Source: a virus
Virus record (IMG/VR): IMGVR_UViG_3300023180_000298
Span: 1-28,627 of that record
DNA length: 28,627 nt
Reading direction: 5' to 3' (one strand)
The translations under genes and the position numbers were made by a program. This document shows positions 23,046 to 28,627 of the stretch, piece by piece. Below the pieces are notes generated by a model that did not search any database, was not told where the DNA came from, and worked only from the letters and a program-made list of their open reading frames with translations. Each line of letters starts with the position of its first letter. Position 1 is the stretch's first letter.

Positions 23046-24499
23046 AAAAGTTTATTGTCCTTGGTTCTGGAACCGCTGGTTTAATATCAGCAGCATTTAT
23101 CAAAAAATGGTTTGGTCCTAGAGTAGATGTAACAGTTTATTATGATGGATCACGAAAAACAATTGGTGTCGGAGAAAGTACAACGCCAAGTATACATCAA
23201 TTTATTAATTTTTTAGGAGTAGATCCTTATTCACTAATAAGAGAACTAAATGTCACTGTGAAAACTGGAATAGATTTTAAAGATTGGATCCCCGGAGAAA
23301 GTTTCTTTCATGGATTTAATCAAGTCAATAGTAATGGAATATATGAATGGTCTAGTGCATGTCATTCTATACTAAATGATTGTTATAACGGTGGAACTCT
23401 CTTCAATGAACCATCATCCACTCTACCAGATGAACATTTTCAGTTTGGATTTGCTTATCATTTAGATACCAAGGATTTTTGCAGATATATTGAAGATAAG
23501 ATTAAGGATGAGGTTACATTCATTGATGATGTTGCCGAAGAAGTAAAATCTGACGGTAAAAATATTCAGAGCATAACATTCAGAGATAGTGGAAAAGTCA
23601 CTGCCGATTATTATATTGATGCATCTGGATTCAGTGCCGTTCTTCTCAAGCATTTAAATCCAAAGTGGAATGATATGAAGAAATGGTTACCAATTGATAG
23701 AGCAATACCACAACAAGTTCCCTACGAATTTGATAAAGTGCCATCACATACAGTTGCACAGGCAACAGAAAACGGTTGGATATGGAAAATTCCTATCGGA
23801 AATAGATATGGAACTGGTTATTTGTATTCCTCCCAGTTTACCACAGATGATGAGGCAAGAAGTAAATATAATGATTGGTTGGTGGAAAACTTCAATACCG
23901 AACTCAACACCGATAGAGTAATTAAATATAATCCTGGGTACTATGAAGATTATTGGATTGGAAATTGTATTGCTATTGGTCTATCAAGCGGTTTTGTAGA
24001 ACCATTAGAATCTACAGGAATTCATATTATCATAAGACAACTTCATGATTTTGTTTACCTAAACTCCAATCTAAAAAATCTAAAATATAATACAGCACTG
24101 GCAAATGAAAAGAATAAGCAACTTTATGTGGATATAGTTAATTTTGTGTGCCTACACTACAATACAAATAGGACTGATTCTAAATTTTGGAGATATATGA
24201 CCAATAATAAAAAGGATTGGGTTTCCAATTTTGAAGAGAAATGTAGAGAAGATTTCATTGATACGAGATCATTTAGAGATAACATGGATTTTTCATTCTG
24301 GTCTTTGGATAGTTACATTCAAGTTTCAAATGGTCTTAATATGTTTAGGAAAGAATCTATTCAAGAATATTTGGATAATAAGTTTAATAAGCAACAGATT
24401 GTAGACTTTGCTATTGAGCAATATAATTTTATTGAACAGATTAGATCAGAACATCAAAATATATCACATAAGAAGTTTTTAGACCAAATCCATAAATAA
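23018..24499 (+). CDS. Flavin-dependent halogenase (tryptophan-halogenase family)
   Basis: 493 aa. Diagnostic motifs are all present: GSGTAG (residues about 16-21) for FAD; GVGESTTPSI (50-59); the catalytic lysine Lys82 in NVTVKTGIDFKDW, at the place of PrnA/RebH Lys79; WIWKIP, the WxWxIP motif that distinguishes halogenases from monooxygenases; and FVEPLESTGIH, with the Glu matching PrnA Glu346. The enzyme makes hypohalous acid from reduced flavin, O2 and halide and transfers it through the lysine. A homologous halogenase from cyanophage Syn10 (VirX1) has been characterised, but natural viral substrates are not established. No flavin reductase is visible here. ATG at 23018 is inside the oxygenase gene; a GGAGGT sits at 23038-23043 but no standard start follows it, so the upstream ATG is kept. 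Confidence 0.9.
   Translation: MVWRSILEVKKFIVLGSGTAGLISAAFIKKWFGPRVDVTVYYDGSRKTIGVGESTTPSIHQFINFLGVDPYSLIRELNVTVKTGIDFKDWIPGESFFHGFNQVNSNGIYEWSSACHSILNDCYNGGTLFNEPSSTLPDEHFQFGFAYHLDTKDFCRYIEDKIKDEVTFIDDVAEEVKSDGKNIQSITFRDSGKVTADYYIDASGFSAVLLKHLNPKWNDMKKWLPIDRAIPQQVPYEFDKVPSHTVAQATENGWIWKIPIGNRYGTGYLYSSQFTTDDEARSKYNDWLVENFNTELNTDRVIKYNPGYYEDYWIGNCIAIGLSSGFVEPLESTGIHIIIRQLHDFVYLNSNLKNLKYNTALANEKNKQLYVDIVNFVCLHYNTNRTDSKFWRYMTNNKKDWVSNFEEKCREDFIDTRSFRDNMDFSFWSLDSYIQVSNGLNMFRKESIQEYLDNKFNKQQIVDFAIEQYNFIEQIRSEHQNISHKKFLDQIHK
24491..24498 (+). promoter_or_regulatory. T4-type late promoter overlapping the halogenase stop codon
   Basis: CATAAATA, with the halogenase TAA at 24497-24499. It lies 15 bases before the adhesin ATG (24514), predicting a very short leader of about 9 bases. 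Confidence 0.6.
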
Positions 24500-24513
24500 A
24501 GAAAAAAAGATAA

Positions 24514-25617
24514 ATGCCAACATCTGTAACAATATCTGGTCCTTATTTTTCTGGTTCTGGTGAAATATCTTTTAGTGCTTTGAGAAATAATTTCAAAGAA
24601 GTTTCTTCTGGTGTGGTAGCAGCATCAGAATTTTTTAGGAATACTTTTCCAGATAGTTTAAATCCAATTGTTCCCGACTCTGCCGAAAATGCTGGCATAT
24701 CTTCAAGTGGAGATGGAAACCTCACTTTAGGTCAATTTAGAGATTCGGTTAAATCATATAATGTAGTTCAGACTGGTACAGATTTAAACCTAAACATAGA
24801 TAATTTGAATTGGAGTGGAAATTTAACATCAAATATTCTAAAACGTCTTGTCATAAATGGAACTGTTGGTTCAAATGACGCTACACAATATGCTGCTACT
24901 TTAACCACCGACAATGTATCAAATTTAGTAATTGATATATTTGGAAACATTTACGGTGCATCTGGTGATGGTGGAAACATTAGTGGTCAAAATGGAGGAT
25001 CTGGACTATACGTTTCATCTACAGATTCACAAGCATTATCAATTTTTATAAGAGATACTGCCAAAGTATATGCTGGTGGTGGAGGTGGAGAAAAGGGCGT
25101 CAATGGATCCAAAGGTGCCAATGGAACATGCACATCATATACAACCAGAAGTTCGTGCGGTAGTTATCCTGGTTGCCCAAGCGGATGGTCAAGTATCAAT
25201 ACATGGTCTGGAAGTTGTTGTCAAACGTATTGTCAGTGGTGTGGGTGGAGTAGGTGCGCGTGTCAACCATGCTCTCAATGGCAAAAATATAGGCAATGTA
25301 GATTACAATATACTGCTCCTGGAGGCGCTGGGGGTGTAGGAGGAAATGGTGGACCTGGAAGAGGTTATGATAACTTCTCTGGTTCTTTATCAGGATCTCC
25401 TGGTTCTCCTGGAGGAGGAGGAAGTGGTTGTGGATCTCAACCTGGATCTCCTGGAAGTCCTGGAGGTTCTGGAGGAGATTGGGCATCCCCTGGTACAAAC
25501 ACCGCTAATACTGGATCAGCAGGTGGACCTGGATTAGCAATAGTAGGTAATGGTTACGTCGTGAATGGAACCATAAATTCAACAACAGTAAAAGGTACTT
25601 ATCAACCATCATTATAA
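24514..25617 (+). CDS. Glycine-rich tail-fibre adhesin with Cys/Trp-rich insert
   Basis: 367 aa. The N-terminus (SGPYFSGSGEISFSALRNNF, KEVSSGVVAASEF) is probably the fibre-attachment part. Residues about 85-185 are beta-rich. Residues about 188-340 are dominated by Gly, Ser and Pro (GGGGGEKGVNGSKGANG; GGAGGVGGNGGPGRG; repeated GSPGSPGG), reminiscent of the polyglycine sandwich of T-even gp38 adhesins. Inserted in it, residues 206-262 hold 11 Cys and 5 Trp (for example SCCQTYCQWCGWSRCACQPC), with a twelfth Cys at 306. Such a segment must be held by disulfides or metal. The local DNA is richer in G+C than its surroundings. It is the likely receptor-binding tip, made in an operon with the following oxygenase. 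Confidence 0.75.
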   Translation: MPTSVTISGPYFSGSGEISFSALRNNFKEVSSGVVAASEFFRNTFPDSLNPIVPDSAENAGISSSGDGNLTLGQFRDSVKSYNVVQTGTDLNLNIDNLNWSGNLTSNILKRLVINGTVGSNDATQYAATLTTDNVSNLVIDIFGNIYGASGDGGNISGQNGGSGLYVSSTDSQALSIFIRDTAKVYAGGGGGEKGVNGSKGANGTCTSYTTRSSCGSYPGCPSGWSSINTWSGSCCQTYCQWCGWSRCACQPCSQWQKYRQCRLQYTAPGGAGGVGGNGGPGRGYDNFSGSLSGSPGSPGGGGSGCGSQPGSPGSPGGSGGDWASPGTNTANTGSAGGPGLAIVGNGYVVNGTINSTTVKGTYQPSL

Positions 25618-25620
25618 ACT

Positions 25621-26181
25621 ATGAAATTACTTGTACATGATGATTTTTTTGATTCTCCTGACGATATTAGAAAAATCGCACTTTCTTTAAAATACACTAC
25701 TCATGAAGCAATGGAGGAAGAAACTCATTCCTCTGGATGGAAAGGATGTAGAAGCAAAAAACTAATTTCCTACGACAAAGTTTTCCTTTACATGTGTGAA
25801 CAAAAAATAATGAAAGCAGTTAAAGAGTTCTATAACGATAAGAAACTCTTTATGAATTCATATTTTCATTTCACATACGACAAAACAAAATACTCATCGC
25901 CAGATTTTGGATTTGAAAAGTACCATCGAGATTATATCTTATATGCTGGATTAGTATATCTAACTCCAAATGCACCACGAGATGCTGGAACCTCTATATT
26001 AAATGGTAATGAAAATAAAATAGTTAATGTTGAGAATGTTTATAATCGTCTGATTTGTTATTCGGGAAATTATATTCATGCAGTATCAGATACTTTTGGA
26101 GAAACAAATGAAGATGCAAGACTAACTCTTACTTTTTTCATTGATAAAAAACCACTTCCCGATGAAGGAAATCCTAGATAA
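25621..26181 (+). CDS. 2OG-Fe(II) oxygenase-like protein (DUF6445-type pattern)
   Basis: 186 aa. A complete metal triad can be drawn: H102-x-D104 (EKYHRDYILYAGLVYLTP), H153 (SGNYIHAVSDTFG), and Arg167 (ARLTLTFFID) for 2-oxoglutarate. The strand order YAGLVYLTP, GTSIL, NRLICYSG, RLTLTFFID fits a double-stranded beta-helix. The N-terminus MKLLVHDDFFDSPDDIRKIA is typical of these small phage oxygenases. It begins 4 bases after the adhesin stop, so it is co-transcribed with the adhesin. A role in hydroxylating the adhesin or a neighbouring fibre is plausible but unproven; small-molecule substrates are also possible. Confidence 0.7.
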   Translation: MKLLVHDDFFDSPDDIRKIALSLKYTTHEAMEEETHSSGWKGCRSKKLISYDKVFLYMCEQKIMKAVKEFYNDKKLFMNSYFHFTYDKTKYSSPDFGFEKYHRDYILYAGLVYLTPNAPRDAGTSILNGNENKIVNVENVYNRLICYSGNYIHAVSDTFGETNEDARLTLTFFIDKKPLPDEGNPR

Positions 26182-26184
26182 ATA
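26177..26184 (+). promoter_or_regulatory. T4-type late promoter overlapping the stop of the second oxygenase gene
   Basis: GATAAATA, with the TAA stop at 26179-26181 inside it. It precedes the small zinc-type gene at 26209 by 25 bases. Confidence 0.65.
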
Positions 26185-26208
26185 AAATTTAATTGAACTT
26201 AATAAAAA

Positions 26209-26544
26209 ATGTCTGAAGAAAAGTCTTCTCCCTCTTTATTTGAAAAAACAAAAAATCTTGCTGGATTTTCTTGGGAAGTTATAAAGTATGTCCACCAAAA
26301 TCAAGGTCAAGCTCTATTTGTAGACGATGAAGTCTACAAAGAAAGAGTATCAACTTGTAGAGGATGTGACAAGTATAATGAAATGGAAAATAGTTGCATG
26401 GAGTGTGGTTGTTATATTCCTGCAAAAGCAAAGATTATACTTGATTCCTGCCCATTAGACAAGTGGAAGGAAGATAAAGATAGTTGGAATGAAAGATTTG
26501 AAAAGATTGCAAAAGAACTTGACAACACAGAAGAATCCATGTAG
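26209..26544 (+). CDS. Small cysteine-rich, probable zinc-binding protein
   Basis: 111 aa. Six cysteines in a compact block: C50-x2-C53, C63-x2-C66-x-C68, and C81 (STCRGCDKYNEME, then SCMECGCYIPAKAKIILDSC, then PLDKW). This looks like a treble-clef or rubredoxin-like zinc site. The N-terminal 45 residues and C-terminal 25 are helical and charged. Proteins of this general shape occur in cyanophage structural regions, but I cannot name the role. It has its own late promoter box and is the last late-type gene before the early-type helicase region. Confidence 0.65.
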   Translation: MSEEKSSPSLFEKTKNLAGFSWEVIKYVHQNQGQALFVDDEVYKERVSTCRGCDKYNEMENSCMECGCYIPAKAKIILDSCPLDKWKEDKDSWNERFEKIAKELDNTEESM

Positions 26545-26553
26545 ACTACCTTT

Positions 26554-26652
26554 GTCCCGGTTAAAGATGAGACACTAGGATCTTAAGGGGACAGTTTCGA
26601 AACCGTCACAGGGACCATCGGTAGAGTCCCCACTCTGCTATAATAGTCTCAT
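26554..26652 (+). promoter_or_regulatory. Nested inverted repeats in the gap before the helicase gene
   Basis: ATGAGAC (26567-26573) is the exact reverse complement of GTCTCAT (26646-26652), enclosing GGGGAC (26587-26592) with GTCCCC (26626-26631) and the near-palindrome GACAGTTTCGAAACCGTC (26590-26607). GGGAC at 26611-26615 competes for the same GTCCC, and another GTCCC lies at 26554-26558. Mutually exclusive folds or a compact RNA are possible. Most of it is upstream of the helicase transcription start, so it would belong to readthrough RNA. Confidence 0.45.
26636..26644 (+). promoter_or_regulatory. Extended -10 sigma-70 promoter for the helicase gene
   Basis: TGCTATAAT: a perfect TATAAT at 26639-26644 with the TGn extension. 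No good -35 box lies 17 bases upstream, which the extension can compensate for. The start would be near 26651, immediately before the helicase coding region. Confidence 0.7.
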
Positions 26653-26669
26653 ACGCGATGAGATCTGTG

Positions 26670-27839
26670 ATGCAACTCCGACCCCACCAGCAGGATGCAC
26701 TGACTGCTATGCTAGCGCATGACAAGGGTCAGGTTATCATCCCCACGGGTGGTGGTAAGACCATGTGTATGATTAAGGACTCTCTTGATTTTCTTGATGC
26801 CTGCGATCGTGGTGTGGTTGTTGTAGTTGCTCCTCGCATTCTTCTTGCCGAGCAACTCTCTGCTGAATTTCTTGAGTTTCACACTGACGTTGCAGTAATG
26901 CATGTTCATAGTGGTGAGACTCATCACTTCAGCAGCACCAAACCTTCTGTGATTCGTCACTGGAGTGAGCAAGCATACCGCAAGCAACTGATATTCACCA
27001 CCTATCACTCCCTGCCCCGCCTTCAAGAGGCAGACATCAACGTTGATTACATTTACTTTGATGAAGCACACAACTCTGTCCAGCGTAATTTCTTCCCTGC
27101 CACGGAGCATTTCGCTGCTACTGCTGACCGCTGCTATTTCTTCACTGCTACTCCTAAGCATTCTGTCACTGTTTTCAAACCAGGTATGAATGATGTTGAG
27201 GTCTACGGTAAAGTCATCTGTAATGTTCCTGCACCTAAGTTGGTAGAAGAAGGTTATATTCTTCCTCCCAAGGTTGTTGTTAAGCAATTGGATATGGTTC
27301 AGGATAAGCAGATGATTGCCGATCGTGACTGCCAGAATCTTTTAGATACGATTGACGAAAACTCTCTGAATAAGATTCTGATTGCCGCACGTTCCACCAA
27401 GCAGATTATCAAACTCTTGAGTGAGTCTGACTTCCGTATTCAGTTGGCAGAACGTGGTTATTCCTGCCTCTACATTACCTCCAAGACTGGTGCCATTATT
27501 GATGGTCAGAAAGTCAATCGTGAGGTATTCTTTGACACTCTGAATGCTTGGGGTAAGGATCCTAACAAAAAGTTTGTTGTGATTCACCACAGCATTTTGT
27601 CTGAAGGCATCAACGTCAGTGGTCTGGAAGCAGTTCTGTTTATGCGTAATATGGACTACATCGGCATCTCCCAGTCTATCGGTCGTGTCATCCGTCTGGG
27701 AGGCGCTACAAAGACCTTTGGACTGGTCTGCGTGCCTGTCTATGATAAAGTGGGTATCAGCACTGCCAAGAGCGTTCAGGCGGTGGTAGATACCGTGTTT
27801 AAGCAGGGTGAACCTGCCGTGTCAGTGGTCCGCCGTTGA
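26670..27839 (+). CDS. Superfamily 2 DNA/RNA helicase (DEAH type)
   Basis: 389 aa from ATG 26670 (an in-frame ATG at 26658 would add MRSV). The chosen start gives MQLRPHQQDAL, the Q-motif-like opening of the family, and a leader of about 19 bases with GAGA at a suitable distance; from 26658 only about 7 bases would remain. Motifs: I PTGGGKT (25-31), Ia APRILLAEQL, II DEAH (131-134), III FTATP (158-162), V SEGINV, VI QSIGRVIR (335-342). ATP hydrolysis and strand translocation are therefore expected. It is shorter than T4 UvsW but has the same core, and may act in recombination, replication restart or RNA remodelling. Base use is richer in G+C than the late genes, and the promoter is sigma-70 type, marking it as early. 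Confidence 0.88.
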   Translation: MQLRPHQQDALTAMLAHDKGQVIIPTGGGKTMCMIKDSLDFLDACDRGVVVVVAPRILLAEQLSAEFLEFHTDVAVMHVHSGETHHFSSTKPSVIRHWSEQAYRKQLIFTTYHSLPRLQEADINVDYIYFDEAHNSVQRNFFPATEHFAATADRCYFFTATPKHSVTVFKPGMNDVEVYGKVICNVPAPKLVEEGYILPPKVVVKQLDMVQDKQMIADRDCQNLLDTIDENSLNKILIAARSTKQIIKLLSESDFRIQLAERGYSCLYITSKTGAIIDGQKVNREVFFDTLNAWGKDPNKKFVVIHHSILSEGINVSGLEAVLFMRNMDYIGISQSIGRVIRLGGATKTFGLVCVPVYDKVGISTAKSVQAVVDTVFKQGEPAVSVVRR

Positions 27840-27856
27840 TACTGGCACATGGGACC

Positions 27857-27885
27857 TGGGCATGTCCTTAAACTGCCTGTATAAT
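27857..27885 (+). promoter_or_regulatory. Sigma-70-type promoter for the small-gene string
   Basis: TGGGCA (27857-27862, four of six consensus bases), 17-base spacer, perfect TATAAT (27880-27885). Predicted start near 27892, with about 19 bases to the ATG at 27911. The short inverted repeat ACATG/CATGT (27847-27851 and 27861-27865) overlaps the -35 and could be an operator or a weak hairpin end for the helicase transcript. Confidence 0.65.
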
Positions 27886-27910
27886 TACTATTGTAATCAA
27901 CAAAACCACC

Positions 27911-28054
27911 ATGAAGTGCAAAGTTCAACTCTACGTTGCTGGTAAAGTATTTGAAGAAGTTGTCCATGCTCGTGATTATCAAGAAGCACGCGAAGTAGCA
28001 CTGGCACGCAATCCTAATGCTCGTGTAGTTAGTGTCAATGCCTGCTTCTTCTGA
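27911..28054 (+). CDS. Very small protein of unknown function
   Basis: 47 aa: MKCKVQLYVAGKVFEEVVHA, then RDYQEAREVALARNPNARVV and SVNACFF. It has a strand, a helix with DYQEAREVAL, and a final strand, a compact beta-alpha-beta fold like a stand-alone small RNA- or protein-binding domain. Host-like codons and a sigma-70 promoter mark it as early. Its stop overlaps the next ATG (TGATG). No function recognised, but the even hydrophobic pattern argues for a real protein. Confidence 0.75.
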   Translation: MKCKVQLYVAGKVFEEVVHARDYQEAREVALARNPNARVVSVNACFF

Positions 28055-28269
28055 TGGCATTTCTTAAACCATTTATTAACCGTCCTGGAATACTAAATGA
28101 TACACCAGGAGATCCTGAAGGTTATGTAACTAATGATGGTATGTGGGCAGCAATACCTATTGTCAATTCCAAAAAATTTGCTATTATTAATGAGGGTAAA
28201 GTAGTTCATACATGTAGTAACTATTCTACCTCCGTAAAATACATTCTCAAGCAAATTAAAAAGAAGTAG
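28054..28269 (+). CDS. Small protein of unknown function
   Basis: 71 aa: MAFLKPFINRPG, GDPEGYVTNDGMWAAIPIVN, SKKFAIINEGKVVHTCSNYS, and a basic end KYILKQIKKK. It appears to form a small beta-hairpin module followed by a C-terminal helix. It is translationally coupled to the preceding 47-aa gene. The codons are more AT-rich than that neighbour, like the late genes. No family recognised. Confidence 0.65.
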   Translation: MAFLKPFINRPGILNDTPGDPEGYVTNDGMWAAIPIVNSKKFAIINEGKVVHTCSNYSTSVKYILKQIKKK

Positions 28270-28277
28270 TTTAAATA
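28270..28277 (+). promoter_or_regulatory. Weak late-promoter-like box
   Basis: TTTAAATA, one mismatch from TATAAATA, lies just after the preceding stop and 20 bases before the ATG at 28297. AAAAGG at 28283-28288 would be the ribosome-binding site. The box is weak and could be chance. Confidence 0.3.
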
Positions 28278-28296
28278 GTACAAAAGGTAACGATTC

Positions 28297-28476
28297 ATGA
28301 ATGAAAAACACGAAAAGCGTAGAGACGCACTTGGTTTGTTTTATGAGAGTGTCTTAAAACCAGATCCAGAATTGCGTCAATGTGCTCACAATCAAGAGTG
28401 TTTTCATGAACTGATGGAATGGCGTAACGAAATTATTTGTTATTTGGATGAAAGAAGAAATCAGGAGTTTAACTGA
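28297..28476 (+). CDS. Small charged protein of unknown function
   Basis: 59 aa, mostly helical and charged (MNEKHEKRRDALGLFYESVL, KPDPELRQCAHNQECFHELM, EWRNEIICYLDERRN). Three Cys and three His are present but not in a recognisable zinc motif. AAAAGG precedes the ATG by about 8 bases. Its stop overlaps the next ATG (TGATG). No family recognised. Confidence 0.65.
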   Translation: MNEKHEKRRDALGLFYESVLKPDPELRQCAHNQECFHELMEWRNEIICYLDERRNQEFN

Positions 28477-28627
28477 TGTCTTCTTATTATATCTGCCTAA
28501 CACTTTTTGCAGTGGCAATGTATTTCATCGTAACTGATGAGAGCATTGCTGCTGCTTTTTATTATGCGATTGGTATAGCAAAGAACTTTATCAAAGGAAG
28601 AGTGTGGTTGATTACAAACGACCCACG
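28476..28627 (+). CDS. Small membrane protein, 3' end beyond the window
   Basis: At least 50 residues before the window ends. Starts MSSYYICLTLFAVAMYFIV, a clear membrane segment, followed by TDESIAAAFYYAIGIAKNF and IKGRVWLITNDP. The first hydrophobic helix could be a signal anchor; the second part may be a second membrane-associated helix. Coupled to the preceding gene. Possible roles such as a membrane-targeting early protein cannot be decided. Confidence 0.6.
   Translation, partial: MSSYYICLTLFAVAMYFIVTDESIAAAFYYAIGIAKNFIKGRVWLITNDP

Noticed and set aside
23018-24499. Reading the flavoprotein as a generic FAD monooxygenase or lycopene cyclase-like host gene
   Set aside because: The WxWxIP motif, the equivalent of Lys79 and the PLEST glutamate are all present, which together point to a halogenase.
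25070-25537. Alternative frames in both directions through the Gly-rich adhesin
   Set aside because: Produced by the repetitive GGN-rich sequence; their products are Val/Glu or Leu/Gln low-complexity. The adhesin frame has sensible N- and C-terminal domains and a late promoter.
26712-27287. 191-codon open frame on the minus strand
   Set aside because: Lies antisense to the helicase, whose motifs are intact throughout; a shadow of the helicase codons.
27844-27867. Inverted repeat after the helicase as a rho-independent terminator
   Set aside because: The stem is short, has a bulge and is not followed by a T run; it overlaps the -35 of the next promoter, so an operator role is at least as likely.

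Overview
The window reads as part of a contractile-tailed, T4-like marine cyanophage genome (host Synechococcus or Prochlorococcus). The reasons are a set of T4-type baseplate and tail genes (gp53, gp48, gp4, gp54, gp26, gp27-like, gp5-like), T4-type late promoters close to TATAAATA, very tight packing, AT-rich DNA, and cyanophage-style fibre proteins ending in S74 chaperone domains. There is no sign of integration functions or insertion sequences.

Layout. 1-218 (+): the 3' end of an unidentified gene. 177-2931 (-): a compact late operon gp4, unknown 130-aa protein, gp48, gp53. 2931-2972: two divergent late promoters built as a perfect inverted repeat. 2973-14344 (+): the tail-core and central-spike operon: gp54-like tube initiator; a gp26-family protein that appears to carry a -1 programmed frameshift into a 59-codon second frame; two tape-measure/hub-like proteins, the second with a muralytic domain; gp27-like hub; gp5-like OB-fold spike; a separate beta-helix spike piece; an S74 protein; and a LamG protein. 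14356-15165: a small early-type island with a perfect sigma-70 promoter, two short coupled genes (the second Phd-like) and a tRNA cluster. 15195-26544: late fibre and adhesin module with a 1700-aa S74 structural protein, a 594-aa repeat fibre, a 2OG-Fe oxygenase, a flavin-dependent halogenase, a Gly-rich adhesin with a Cys/Trp-rich insert, a second 2OG-type oxygenase and a small zinc-binding-type protein. 26550-28627: early-type genes: an SF2 helicase behind an extended -10 promoter in a highly self-complementary leader, then a string of very small overlapping genes running off the end.

How it fits together. The left half builds the baseplate, the tube start and the cell-puncturing tip. The right half builds the distal fibres and receptor-binding tips. 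Embedded in the fibre module and under the same class of late promoter are a halogenase and two iron/2-oxoglutarate oxygenases. Their position suggests, but does not prove, that they modify virion fibre or adhesin residues late in infection; the neighbouring adhesin has an aromatic- and cysteine-dense insert that would be a natural candidate substrate.

The most noteworthy signals are: (1) the slippery site T TTT TTC plus a 9-bp stem-loop at 4531-4572, which would fuse gp26 to the next frame; (2) the halogenase, oxygenase and adhesin cluster; (3) late promoters written through the stop codons of the preceding genes; (4) an odd tRNA with a UAU anticodon and a long variable arm, followed by a tRNA-like structured element.
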